From Nocardia mexicana NBRC 108244 (GTDB lineage Bacteria; Actinomycetota; Actinomycetes; Mycobacteriales; Mycobacteriaceae), in assembly GCF_001613165.1 (NCBI RefSeq), contig NZ_BDBV01000022.1:186001-250000 (forward strand): 64,000 bases of DNA, read 5' to 3'. This document shows positions 1 through 8,395 of this stretch, piece after piece. Every line of letters begins with the position of its first letter. The first letter of the stretch is position 1. Under the pieces are notes generated by a model. The model was not told the origin of the DNA. It saw nothing but the letters and a program-made list of their open reading frames with translations, and made no database searches. A program made the translations under genes and the position numbers.

Positions 1-208
1 GTCGATGACAAACGACGACGCGCGACGAGATCGGGCAGCGGTGGCCGTGTCGATCGTCCGAAGGTCGTAGTCGAATCGGACGAGGGACAGATGCTACGAC
101 CTCGCACCGAGGTCCATGGTTGTAATCGGGGTCACAGATCCGGTGTGGCCGCATGCGTCAACCTCCGCCCCGCTGTGGGCGAGGGCCGTACTCGAGAGGA
201 ATCCGTTC

Positions 209-1636
209 GTGTCGAAGACGATCGTCGAACAGCTCGCCGACTTCACCACCCAGGTCGACTATTCGCGCTTGCCCGAGCGGGCGGTGGTCGAATCCAAGCG
301 CATTCTGCTGGATTCGATGGGGTGTGCCCTGGGTGCGGTCGACCAGCACAAGGGCAGGATCGGCATCGAGTACGGACGGCTGACCGGCGGGTCCAACGGT
401 GATGCGACGATCATCGGAACCGCCGACCGGGTCTCGATCTTCGGTGCGGCCTTCGCCAACGGCGAGCTGATCAACGCCCTGGACTTCGACGCCGTGCTGC
501 CGCCGGGGCACGTGACGCCCTACGTCCTTCCGCAGATCATGGCCGTCTCGGAGAGCCGGAGCCGCTCCGGCCGGGACGTGATCGCCGCGATCGCGCTGGC
601 CCACGAGATGTCGTTCCGGTTCTACAAGGCCATGGACTATCTGCGTGATGTCAAGGACGGCAAGATGAATCTCGCGAACGTCCTCGGTTACAGCAACACG
701 ATCTTCGGGGCGACCGCTGCCGTCGGCCGACTCGGGGACTACTCACCCGCGGTGTTGGCGAATGCTCTCGCGATCGCGGCGAGTACCTCTCCGGTGAACT
801 CCCAGCGCTCGTGGACTGCGCATGCCCCCACCGCGACCATCAAGTATTCGCTGGCCGGTGCGCTCACCCAGGCGTCGCTCACCGCCGCCTACATGGCCGA
901 GCTGGGTCACCGGGGCGATCTGCCGGTGCTCGACGACGCCGAGTACGGGTACCGGCGCTTCATCGGCACCCAGCGGTGGGAGCCGGACCGGATCCTCGAG
1001 GATCTGGGTGAGAACTGGCTGTTCCCCGCCGAGCAGACCTTCAAGCCCTATCCGCACTGCCGGATTCTGCACGGCCCGCTGCACGCGCTGACCGAGATCG
1101 TCGAGCGCAACGACCTGAAGGCCGACGAGATCGACGCCATCCGGTGCTGGGGTGAGGCGGCCGTGCTGCATCCGCTGTGGCTGAGCAACGCCATCGAGCA
1201 CACCCACGACGCGCAGTTCAGCATCGCGCACGGCCTGGCCGTGGGGGCACATCACGTGCTGCCCAGCAAGCGGTGGCACGATCCGGAGCTCGTCTTCAGC
1301 GACTCGGTCATGCGGCTGATGGACCGCGTCACCTTCCAGCCGCACCCGGACTACTTCGCCGAACTCGCGGCCCATCCGTCGGCCCGCCCGGCGCGGGTCG
1401 AGGTCGACGCGCGCGGCACCACCTTCGCCGCCGAGCGCCGATTCCCGAAGGGCAGTCCCTCGCCCGATCCGACCACCCGGATGACCGACGACGAGCTGAT
1501 CGCCAAGTTCCGCGTCAACGCCGAGGGCGTCCTCTCCGAGGCCCGGATGGACAGCGTGGTCGAGGCGGTGTTCGAGCTCGACGAGGTGGACGACTTCGGG
1601 GTCGTCATGCGGCAGCTCGGCACCGATACCAACTGA
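209..1636 (+). CDS. MmgE/PrpD family protein
   Basis: 475 aa with the MmgE/PrpD fold; the family includes 2-methylcitrate dehydratase and cis-aconitate decarboxylase. Family-like stretches are LLDSMGCALG near the N-terminus, NALDFDAVLPPGH in the first third and FKPYPHCRILHGPLHAL in the second half. The GTG at 209 is preferred over an in-frame ATG at 116 because GAGAGGA lies about 10 bases before it and the family starts close to this point. It heads a plus-strand run with an aldehyde and an alcohol dehydrogenase. No other methylcitrate-cycle gene is near, so the substrate is probably not methylcitrate. Family assignment is firm; the reaction is unknown. Confidence 0.85.
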   Translation: MSKTIVEQLADFTTQVDYSRLPERAVVESKRILLDSMGCALGAVDQHKGRIGIEYGRLTGGSNGDATIIGTADRVSIFGAAFANGELINALDFDAVLPPGHVTPYVLPQIMAVSESRSRSGRDVIAAIALAHEMSFRFYKAMDYLRDVKDGKMNLANVLGYSNTIFGATAAVGRLGDYSPAVLANALAIAASTSPVNSQRSWTAHAPTATIKYSLAGALTQASLTAAYMAELGHRGDLPVLDDAEYGYRRFIGTQRWEPDRILEDLGENWLFPAEQTFKPYPHCRILHGPLHALTEIVERNDLKADEIDAIRCWGEAAVLHPLWLSNAIEHTHDAQFSIAHGLAVGAHHVLPSKRWHDPELVFSDSVMRLMDRVTFQPHPDYFAELAAHPSARPARVEVDARGTTFAAERRFPKGSPSPDPTTRMTDDELIAKFRVNAEGVLSEARMDSVVEAVFELDEVDDFGVVMRQLGTDTN

Positions 1637-1697
1637 AAATCATTCAGAAGCTAGTCGCCGACCCGTCAGCAGTGCGGGTCGGTGCGAGGAGAAGACG

Positions 1698-3164
1698 ATG
1701 GTCTGGCAAGGCAACTACACGAAACTGTTCATCGGCGGCCGGTGGACGGATCCGACGGCGACCGAGAAGATTCAGGTGATCTCGCCCTATACCGAGCAGG
1801 TGGTGGCCGAGGTGCCGCTGTCCTCGACCACGGATGTGGATCGGGCCGTCTCGGCGGCCCGGCACGCCTTCGATCACGGACCGTGGCCGCAGCTGCCGCT
1901 GTCCGAGCGGATGGAGGTGATGAGCCGGGTCAGCGCCGGGCTGGGGGAGCGGCAGGAGGAGATAGCCCAGCTGATCACCGCGGAGATGGGCAGTCCCATC
2001 ACGTTGTCGCGTGGCGCGCAGTCGCTCGGGGCGAAGATGCTGCTGGACGCCTTCCTCGAACTCGCACCGCGATACGAGTGGAGCACGATCCGGAGGTCTT
2101 CCAGCGGAACGGGTTTGGTGACTCGGGAGCCGATCGGCGTTGTCGCGGCGGTGATTCCGTGGAACGTACCGCTGCAGATCACGATGCTCAAGCTGAGCCC
2201 GGCCCTGCTCGCCGGATGTACGGTGATCCTGAAGACCGCGCCCGAGGCGCCGCTCAACGCCTATCTGTTCGCCGAAATCCTCCAAGCCGCAGGGCTTCCC
2301 GACGGCGTGGTCAACATATTGCCCGCCGATCGCGGGGTCAGTGAGCACCTCGTGACGCATCCGGACCTGGACAAGGTGTCGTTCACCGGATCCACCGCGG
2401 CCGGGCGGCGCGTGGCCGAACTGTGCGGGCGGGATCTGCGGCGGGTGACCCTGGAACTCGGCGGCAAGTCCGCCGCGGTCATCCTCGACGACGCCGATCT
2501 CGACCTGGCGATCGGCCAGATCCGGAAGCTGTCGATGCGCAACAACGGGCAGGCGTGCAGCAACAAGACCCGCATCGTGGTCGCGCGCAGCCGGGAGGCG
2601 GAACTCCTGGATCGGCTGACGGCCATGGTCGAATCTATGCCGGTCGGCGATCCGGCCGATCCGGCGACGGAGGTCGGGCCGGTGGTGAGCGCGCGCCAGC
2701 GCGCCATGATCGAGGGCTATATCGAGATCGGCCGCAGTGAGGGCGCGAAGGTCACGGTGGGTGGTGGCCGTCCGTCCGGTCTGGACCACGGGTGGTTCGT
2801 GGAGCCGACCGTCTTCGCCGGTGTCGAGCCGAATATGCGGATCGCGCAGGAGGAGATCTTCGGGCCGGTGCTGTCGGTGCTGAGCTTCCGCGACGAGGAC
2901 GAGGCCGTCGCGATCGCCAACAACTCGGAGTTCGGGCTCAACGGATCGGTGTTCGCCGCCGACCCCGCGCACGCGCTGGCGGTCGCGCGCCGCATCCGCA
3001 CGGGGACCGTGGAACTGAACGGCAACGTGGTCGGATTCCATTCTCCGATCGGGGGATTCAAGTCCAGCGGCATCGGCCGCGAGGCCGGGCTCGAAGGCTT
3101 CGACGGCTACGTGGAGCCGAAGTCCTACGGCCTGCCGCCCGAGCTGGCGGATTCCCTGTCCTGA
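1698..3164 (+). CDS. NAD(P)-dependent aldehyde dehydrogenase
   Basis: 488 aa, a normal length for the ALDH superfamily. Visible are the LELGGKSAAVI segment containing the general-base glutamate, the catalytic-cysteine segment NNGQACSNKTRI and the EEIFGPVLSVLSF motif. It oxidises an aldehyde to the acid. GAGGAGA sits just before the ATG. It lies 61 bases after the PrpD-like gene and 51 before the zinc alcohol dehydrogenase in the same direction, so alcohol-to-aldehyde-to-acid steps on one substrate are likely. The substrate cannot be read from sequence. Confidence 0.93.
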   Translation: MVWQGNYTKLFIGGRWTDPTATEKIQVISPYTEQVVAEVPLSSTTDVDRAVSAARHAFDHGPWPQLPLSERMEVMSRVSAGLGERQEEIAQLITAEMGSPITLSRGAQSLGAKMLLDAFLELAPRYEWSTIRRSSSGTGLVTREPIGVVAAVIPWNVPLQITMLKLSPALLAGCTVILKTAPEAPLNAYLFAEILQAAGLPDGVVNILPADRGVSEHLVTHPDLDKVSFTGSTAAGRRVAELCGRDLRRVTLELGGKSAAVILDDADLDLAIGQIRKLSMRNNGQACSNKTRIVVARSREAELLDRLTAMVESMPVGDPADPATEVGPVVSARQRAMIEGYIEIGRSEGAKVTVGGGRPSGLDHGWFVEPTVFAGVEPNMRIAQEEIFGPVLSVLSFRDEDEAVAIANNSEFGLNGSVFAADPAHALAVARRIRTGTVELNGNVVGFHSPIGGFKSSGIGREAGLEGFDGYVEPKSYGLPPELADSLS

Positions 3165-3215
3165 CGAGAAACAACGGATCGACCCGGCGGCGGCCGGAAA
3201 ACTGGAGGAATACCG

Positions 3216-4265
3216 ATGCGCGGCATTGTGTTCAACGGTGATCGCGAGCTGGAGATCGCCTCGTTCGACGACCCGGAACCGGGTCCCGCGGACGCGGTGG
3301 TCGAGATCAAAGCGTCCGGTATGTGCGGGAGTGATCTCAGGTTCTATCGAGCGCCCGCGGGAGAAGCGCTGGCGGCGTTCGGTTTACAGGGCGACGGGGC
3401 CGGGATCATCGCCGGGCACGAGCCGTGCGGCGTCGTCGTCGAGGTCGGAGCCGACGTCGACGACCGTGTCGTGCGGGTAGGTGACCGGGTGATGGTCCAC
3501 CACTACGACGGTTGCGGGTTCTGTGATCGCTGCCGCACGGGGTGGACGCAGATGTGCGAGCGGGGCGCCAAGATCTTCGGGGCGACCGCCCACGGGGGTC
3601 ACGCCGACTACATCAAGGTGCCCGCCCGCACCCTCGTCCCTTTGCCCGACGAGCTGAGCTTCGCCGCCGGCGCGGCGATCGCGTGCGGGACCGGAACGGC
3701 CTTCGGCGGGCTGGTGCGCCTGGATCTGAACGCTCGCGACACCGTCGCGATCTTCGGTCAGGGGCCGGTCGGCCAGGCCGCCGTGCAGCTGGCGGCCGCT
3801 ATGGGCGCCGAGGTCATCGCGGTCGACGTCGCGAGTGAACGAGTTGCTCGCGCAACAGAATTCGGCGCCGCGCATGCGATCGACTCCGGCGCGACGGATG
3901 TGGTGGAGGCGATCCGCGAGCTTACCGGCGGCAAGGGTGTGACCCGTGCGCTGGACTGCTCGGGAGCGGCGGCCGCGCGGGTGGCCGCGGTCCGGGCCAC
4001 GTCCCCCTGGGGTCGGGTCGGATTCGTCGGGGAGGGCGGTGAGGTGACGCTGAACGTCAGTCCCGACATCATCCGCAAACAGTTGACGATCGTCGGCTCC
4101 TACACCTTTTCCGTTGTGGGACAGGGCGAGTGCGCTCGATTCATCGCCACCCACGGCGTCGACGCCGACAAGGTCTTCACCGACCACTGGAGCCTGGACG
4201 ACGCCGAGGACGCCTACCGGGAGTTCGACAAGCAGACCGGCGGGAAGGCCGTCATCGAGTTCTGA
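3216..4265 (+). CDS. Zinc-dependent medium-chain alcohol dehydrogenase
   Basis: 349 aa MDR-superfamily dehydrogenase. The catalytic zinc region is GMCGSDLRFYRAP followed by GHEPCGVV. The four-cysteine structural zinc lobe is GCGFCDRCRTGWTQMC. A Rossmann motif FGQGPVGQAAVQLAA follows, and an acidic residue after the second strand (VIAVDVA) suggests NAD(H). It should interconvert a secondary or primary alcohol and a carbonyl, feeding the aldehyde dehydrogenase just upstream. TGGAGGA before the ATG supports the start. The gene ends at two hairpins that separate it from convergent genes. Confidence 0.92.
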   Translation: MRGIVFNGDRELEIASFDDPEPGPADAVVEIKASGMCGSDLRFYRAPAGEALAAFGLQGDGAGIIAGHEPCGVVVEVGADVDDRVVRVGDRVMVHHYDGCGFCDRCRTGWTQMCERGAKIFGATAHGGHADYIKVPARTLVPLPDELSFAAGAAIACGTGTAFGGLVRLDLNARDTVAIFGQGPVGQAAVQLAAAMGAEVIAVDVASERVARATEFGAAHAIDSGATDVVEAIRELTGGKGVTRALDCSGAAAARVAAVRATSPWGRVGFVGEGGEVTLNVSPDIIRKQLTIVGSYTFSVVGQGECARFIATHGVDADKVFTDHWSLDDAEDAYREFDKQTGGKAVIEF

Positions 4266-4284
4266 GCCCGGCGGAGGGTGCTGC

Positions 4285-4319
4285 GCGCCGAAGAGAGATA
4301 TCGTATCTCTCTTCGGCGC
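4285..4319. terminator. Perfect 16-bp inverted repeat between convergent genes
   Basis: Arms at 4285-4300 and 4304-4319 are exact reverse complements around a TCG loop. There is no T-run. The position 19 bases after the alcohol dehydrogenase stop fits a transcription terminator. The AT-containing core (GAGAGATATCGTATCTCTC) could also be an operator-like palindrome. Confidence 0.7.
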
Positions 4320-4395
4320 AATGCGTTTCACAGTGCGTTATCACCTGTGCACGGTGCGGACAAGCACCCGGGGGACGATCGGGGGCGAAGCAGAA

Positions 4396-4424
4396 GGGCC
4401 GTGGCAGCTCGGCTGCCACGGCCC
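4396..4424 (-). terminator. Hairpin terminator of the minus-strand SDR gene
   Basis: 13-bp perfect stem, arms 4396-4408 and 4412-4424, loop TCG. It lies 19 bases beyond the stop of the SDR gene that ends at 4444. No T-run, as is common for actinobacterial terminators. Confidence 0.7.
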
Positions 4425-4443
4425 CGCTGTACCGGTTCCGGCG

Positions 4444-5202
4444 TCAGTACAGCGTGTATCCGCCGTCGACCGCGAGCGTCACGCCGGTGACGAACGATGC
4501 GGCATCCGACAGCAGCCACAGCGCGGCCTCGGCGTGTTCGACGGGCTCGCTCGCCCGCCGCAGCGCATGCGTGGCGGCGACCGTGTCGGCGTAGGACGGG
4601 TTCTTCTCGAGATACTCGAGGTACATCGGGGTCTTGGCCGTCGACGGGCCGATGGCGTTGACGCGAACACCCTGCTCGCCGTACTCGGCGGCCGCCGCCT
4701 TCGTCAGACCGGCGAGGGCGTGCTTGGAGGCGGTGTACTCGGCGGCCTTCGGGATATAGATGAACGACCCGACGGAGGCGGTGTTGACGACCGCGCCGCC
4801 GCCGGTCCGGATCATCGCCGGGATCTCGTACTTCATGCAGAGGAACGGGCCGGTGACATTGATGGCGAAGATCCGGTCGAATTCCTCGCGCGTCACGTCG
4901 ACCAGGTTCTTCCCGGTGTTGGGTACGCCCGCGTTGTTGAAGGCGCCGTCGAGCCCGCCGTAGGCGGACACCGCGGCGGCGACCATGGCCTCCACCTGCG
5001 CCTCGTCGGTCACGTCCACCGTGACGAACTGGGCGGTATGGCCCTCGGCGGTCAATTGTTTCGCCAGCGCCTCGCCCGCCTCGGTCGTGACGTCGGCGAT
5101 GGTGACCTTGGCGCCCCGCTCCGCGAAGAGCCGTGCGGCCGACTCCCCGATGCCACTCGCGCCGCCCGTCACGATGATGGAGCGTCCTTCGATTTCGGCC
5201 AT
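4444..5202 (-). CDS. Short-chain dehydrogenase/reductase (SDR)
   Basis: 252 aa classical SDR. The nucleotide-binding motif TGGASGIG is near the N-terminus, NNAG follows, and the catalytic YTASK is at about residue 160, with a C-terminal VDGGYTLY as in FabG-like enzymes. It oxidises or reduces a hydroxyl/keto group with NAD(P). It lies 30 bases after a SnoaL-like gene on the same strand, and the pair follows the ABC importer operon. A role in modifying the imported substrate is inferred from position only. Confidence 0.92.
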   Translation of the reverse strand: MAEIEGRSIIVTGGASGIGESAARLFAERGAKVTIADVTTEAGEALAKQLTAEGHTAQFVTVDVTDEAQVEAMVAAAVSAYGGLDGAFNNAGVPNTGKNLVDVTREEFDRIFAINVTGPFLCMKYEIPAMIRTGGGAVVNTASVGSFIYIPKAAEYTASKHALAGLTKAAAAEYGEQGVRVNAIGPSTAKTPMYLEYLEKNPSYADTVAATHALRRASEPVEHAEAALWLLSDAASFVTGVTLAVDGGYTLY

Positions 5203-5232
5203 GATGTGTCTCCTGTCGGTGTTGTTGTCGGT

Positions 5233-5661
5233 TCAGCTCGCGGCGGGGTCCGGCAGCAGGCCCAGCTGAGTCAGGAACGAGGCGTTGTCCCAGTACACGC
5301 GGTGCTCCACGACCTTGCCGTCGCGTGCGGTGAAGGTGTCGACGAGCGGGAAGGTCACCGCGCGGCCGGACGGGGGCACCTCGCCCTGCGCGGTGGCCAG
5401 CGGGCCGGTCTGAGTGCCGGAGAACGTCAGTTCGGCGATCGCGGTGTCGCCGTCTCGCCAGATGTTGCGGCGGTCGATCTTCATATCGGGGAAAGCGGTG
5501 ATGAAGGCCTGGATCAGGCCTCGCAGCGCGTCGATGCCCTGCAGTGGGCCGGTGGGGAACTCGGCCGCGACGTCGTCGGCGAACGGACTGGCGGCCAGCT
5601 CGAGATTGCCGGACTCCAGGCCGTCGTAGTGCTTGTGGACGAGGTCGGTCAGCTCGCTCAT
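5233..5661 (-). CDS. SnoaL-like / NTF2-fold protein (ester cyclase type)
   Basis: 142 aa cone-shaped NTF2-like fold of the SnoaL polyketide-cyclase type. Typical features are an N-terminal helix with HYDGLESGN, the FPTGPLQGIDALRGLIQAF segment and WRDGDTAIAELTFSGT. Such proteins hydrate, isomerise or cyclise small hydrophobic molecules; the chemistry varies too much to predict. It has its own promoter region with an AT-rich site at 5708-5726 and is followed after 30 bases by the SDR gene. Confidence 0.8.
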   Translation of the reverse strand: MSELTDLVHKHYDGLESGNLELAASPFADDVAAEFPTGPLQGIDALRGLIQAFITAFPDMKIDRRNIWRDGDTAIAELTFSGTQTGPLATAQGEVPPSGRAVTFPLVDTFTARDGKVVEHRVYWDNASFLTQLGLLPDPAAS

Positions 5662-5707
5662 GGCGGTGGCCTTTCGGATAGCGCGGGCGAGGACGCCCGA
5701 GATCGAA

Positions 5708-5726
5708 GATGTTAAATATATTATGC
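5708..5726. promoter_or_regulatory. AT-rich operator-like site A, upstream of the SnoaL-like gene
   Basis: On the minus strand this reads GCATAATATATTTAACATC, about 50 bases before the SnoaL-like start and inside very GC-rich DNA. Its CATAATATAT core is identical to that of the site at 14976-14993 before the enoyl-CoA hydratase. It may be a -10 region, a regulator site or both. Confidence 0.45.
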
Positions 5727-5775
5727 GTCATGTCTGTGTGATGTGAAAGGGTCTGTGCGCCAACGCCTGTCCTCC

Positions 5776-7308
5776 TCAGTGCACCGCCGCGAACATCAGC
5801 CGGGTCTCGTCGGCCTCCTCGGGATCGAATTCGGCCGCGATCGTGCCGTTCTTCGCGACCAGGATCCTGTCCGAGAGGGCGCGGATCTCCGGCATATACG
5901 ACGAGATGACGACGACGGCGACACCGTCGTCGGCGAGGCCGCGGATCATGGCGTGGATCTCGGGGATGGTCCCGAGGTCCACACCGCGCGTCGGTTCGTC
6001 GATGATCGCGACGAGCGGTGTGCGGGTGAGGCCCTTGGCGAGCACGACCTTCTGCTGATTGCCGCCGCTGAGCTCCTCGAGCGTCGCGCGGTGCGGTTGC
6101 AGGGTTCGCACCTGGAATCGCTCGACGAACCGTTGTGCCACAGACTTTTTGGCTCCTGGCCGTACTACCAGGGGGAGGCGCGCGGCACCGCACAGATGGC
6201 CCAGATAGATGTTGTCGGCGATGGTCAGGTGGCTGAAGAAGCCCGAGGCCTTACGGTCCTCGGTGATATAGACGATGCCCGCCTTGCGCGCGTGGCGCGG
6301 CGTCCGGAACCGGACCTCGCGACCGTTCAACCGCGTGATGCCGCCACGGAGCCTGCGCCGCTTCATGATTCCGCTGACGATCATCGCGACCTCGCTGCGG
6401 CCCGCGCCCACCAGTCCGTAGATTCCGACGATCTCACCGGCGTATGCGGAGAACGACATGTTGCGCACCACCGGTAGTAATGTCACGTCCTCGACCTCCA
6501 GGACGGGGATCGGTTCCGGTTGGCGTCCGGCGGGCACGCGGCGCATTTCGACGTTGCGGCCCACCATCATTCGCACCACCTCGTCGCGGCTGAACTCCGG
6601 CCGGGTCAGTGTGCCCTGCACCTCCCCGTCGCGCAGCACGGTGATGCGGTCGGCCTGCTCGAAGGCCTCGTCGAGCATGTGGGTGATGAAGATGACGCCG
6701 ATGCCCCGGCGCTCGAGATGCCGCATCGACATGAACAGCTGCAGGCGTTCCTCGGGGGTGACCGAGGAGGTCGGTTCGTCGAGGATCACCACCTTCGCAT
6801 TTCGATGCACGGCCCGGGCGATCTCGACCATCTGCTTCTGGCCCACGCCGAGCGTTCCCACCGCCACCTCGGGGCGGATGTGAAAGTTGTGGGATTCCAG
6901 CAGTTCTCGTGCGGCGATGTTCAGGTGAGCGAGATTGTTGAACACCTTCTCGTCGCCCATGAAAAGGTTCTGCGCCACCGTCATCGACTCGACCAGTGAT
7001 CCCTCCTGGTACACCATCGAAATCCCGGCGTCCACAGAGTCTTTCGGTGCCGTGAAGGCGCACTCGCGGCCGTCGACCTGCACCGTGCCGCTGTCGTGGG
7101 CGACCGCGCCGGAGATGATCTTGACCATGGTCGATTTCCCGGCGCCGTTCTCGCCCAGCAGGGCGTGGATCTCGCCCGGCCGGACGTCGAAGTCGACCCC
7201 CCGCAGCGCATAGGTACCGCCGTAGCGCTTGCTCACCTCCGACAGCCGGATGACCGGCACGTTCGTGACCGCACTCACGTTGTCCCCGTTCGGCATTCGC
7301 GTTGCCAC
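5776..7308 (-). CDS. Sugar-type ABC transporter ATP-binding protein (two ATPase domains)
   Basis: 510 aa tandem-ATPase protein of the RbsA/XylG/MglA type. The first domain has Walker A GENGAGKST, a degenerate signature LGVGQKQM and Walker B VVILDEPTSS. The second has GLVGAGRSE, signature LSGGNQQK and IIDEPTRGVD, the usual asymmetric pair. It powers the importer formed by the two permeases upstream. The GTG at 7308 is chosen because AGGAGG precedes it by 6 bases, inside the end of the SSL gene; an in-frame ATG at 7296 is the alternative. Only one base separates it from the SSL stop, so the genes are co-transcribed. Confidence 0.92.
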   Translation of the reverse strand: MATRMPNGDNVSAVTNVPVIRLSEVSKRYGGTYALRGVDFDVRPGEIHALLGENGAGKSTMVKIISGAVAHDSGTVQVDGRECAFTAPKDSVDAGISMVYQEGSLVESMTVAQNLFMGDEKVFNNLAHLNIAARELLESHNFHIRPEVAVGTLGVGQKQMVEIARAVHRNAKVVILDEPTSSVTPEERLQLFMSMRHLERRGIGVIFITHMLDEAFEQADRITVLRDGEVQGTLTRPEFSRDEVVRMMVGRNVEMRRVPAGRQPEPIPVLEVEDVTLLPVVRNMSFSAYAGEIVGIYGLVGAGRSEVAMIVSGIMKRRRLRGGITRLNGREVRFRTPRHARKAGIVYITEDRKASGFFSHLTIADNIYLGHLCGAARLPLVVRPGAKKSVAQRFVERFQVRTLQPHRATLEELSGGNQQKVVLAKGLTRTPLVAIIDEPTRGVDLGTIPEIHAMIRGLADDGVAVVVISSYMPEIRALSDRILVAKNGTIAAEFDPEEADETRLMFAAVH

Positions 7309-7309
7309 C

Positions 7310-8395
7310 TCATTCCTCCTCACTGTGCAACCGCAGCAGATTTCCGAACCCCTTCGCGGCGGCGACCAGATGGTCGCCGTCGACCGCCACCCCGGTGATG
7401 CCGTGCCGCTCGCTGTCGACTCGGGCGTGGGCGCTCTCCACGACGCGGCCGGTCCGGTCGATGCGCAGCACCAGCCCGCACGAGCGGGCCGGAGCCCACG
7501 GTTTGACCACGCCGAGTACGCGCAGCTGTCCCATCTGCATGGTGTCGGTATAGGGGTTCGCGCAGCGCAACCGCGGCACGAACCAGTCGTCCGGGTCGAT
7601 CTCCGCCACCATCTCCTCGATGACCTTCGGTTCGTCCAGCAGCATTTCGGTGACACGGTTGCGGATGTAGGGCGCCGCGACCCACCAGCCGTCGGCGGCG
7701 GTCCGCAACCGCCCCGGGTACAGCGGCATGTTCGCGGCGATCGCTCGGGCGGTTCGAGCCGGAGAAGCGATGGTGCGCAGCTCGATTCGATGATCCAGGC
7801 TCAGCGACACCAGCACTTCGGTGTCGGAGGCGACCTCGATTCCCGACGGCCAGCCGAGGCTTTCGGCCTGGATCCGTGCGTCCGGGCCGTCCACCCGGAC
7901 GATGAGCCCCGACCGGTCTCCGCGCACGAGGGCCCGAGACCAGCCGTCGGCCGTCTCGTGCCGCGAACCCACGGTGGCCGCGAGCGAACCGTCGGGAAGT
8001 ACGGCGAGATCGGTGACGCAGGACGATACCGGCCCCCCGCTGCACAGCTCCTCGACCGTCCCCGCCGCATCGATCGAGAACAACCCGGTGCCTTCGACGG
8101 CCGCGATGAGCCGATCCTGCCGCCACACGAGTGGGCCCACCGGTCCGGGCAGCTCGGCGAGCGTGCGCACCCGCTCGTCACGCAGCTCGAAAACCGCACT
8201 CGAGCTGCTGAAAAGCACCGCGCCGGAGTCGGTTACGATCACGTCGTCGGGCTCGTAGGCACCCGTCGGCAGCAGGTCGGCGGCCTCGTCCAGGCGGCGG
8301 TTGGGTCGCAGACCCGCATCCATCGGCGGCACCGTGCGATGGCGCCCCCACGCCGGATTGATCCATTCGGCAACAGTCCTGGCCGTGCGATTCAT
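7310..8395 (-). CDS. Strictosidine-synthase-like (SSL) beta-propeller protein
   Basis: 361 aa, six-bladed propeller type (SMP-30/strictosidine synthase superfamily), with repeated strand blocks such as VTDLAVLPDGSLAATVGSR and GWPSGIEVASDTEVLVS. Plant SSL proteins and bacterial relatives are mostly hydrolases or lactonases. No signal peptide is visible, so it is probably cytoplasmic. It starts at ATGA, overlapping by 4 bases the stop of the permease-SSL fusion, and its C-terminal half resembles the propeller of that fusion. Two propellers therefore sit in one transporter operon. The substrate is unknown. Confidence 0.75.
   Translation of the reverse strand: MNRTARTVAEWINPAWGRHRTVPPMDAGLRPNRRLDEAADLLPTGAYEPDDVIVTDSGAVLFSSSSAVFELRDERVRTLAELPGPVGPLVWRQDRLIAAVEGTGLFSIDAAGTVEELCSGGPVSSCVTDLAVLPDGSLAATVGSRHETADGWSRALVRGDRSGLIVRVDGPDARIQAESLGWPSGIEVASDTEVLVSLSLDHRIELRTIASPARTARAIAANMPLYPGRLRTAADGWWVAAPYIRNRVTEMLLDEPKVIEEMVAEIDPDDWFVPRLRCANPYTDTMQMGQLRVLGVVKPWAPARSCGLVLRIDRTGRVVESAHARVDSERHGITGVAVDGDHLVAAAKGFGNLLRLHSEEE

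Noticed and set aside
1..208. Open plus-strand frames before the PrpD-like gene
   Set aside because: Short, no recognisable peptide, no ribosome site; they could be the edge of a neighbouring gene but this cannot be shown from 208 bases.
4285..4319. Insertion-sequence terminal repeat
   Set aside because: The perfect inverted repeat is a compact hairpin with a 3-base loop between convergent genes; no transposase or target duplication is near.
4114..5715. Plus-strand frame of over 500 codons across the SDR and SnoaL-like genes
   Set aside because: It is antisense to two recognisable genes, with low-complexity Gly/Arg/Val translation; typical GC-rich shadow.
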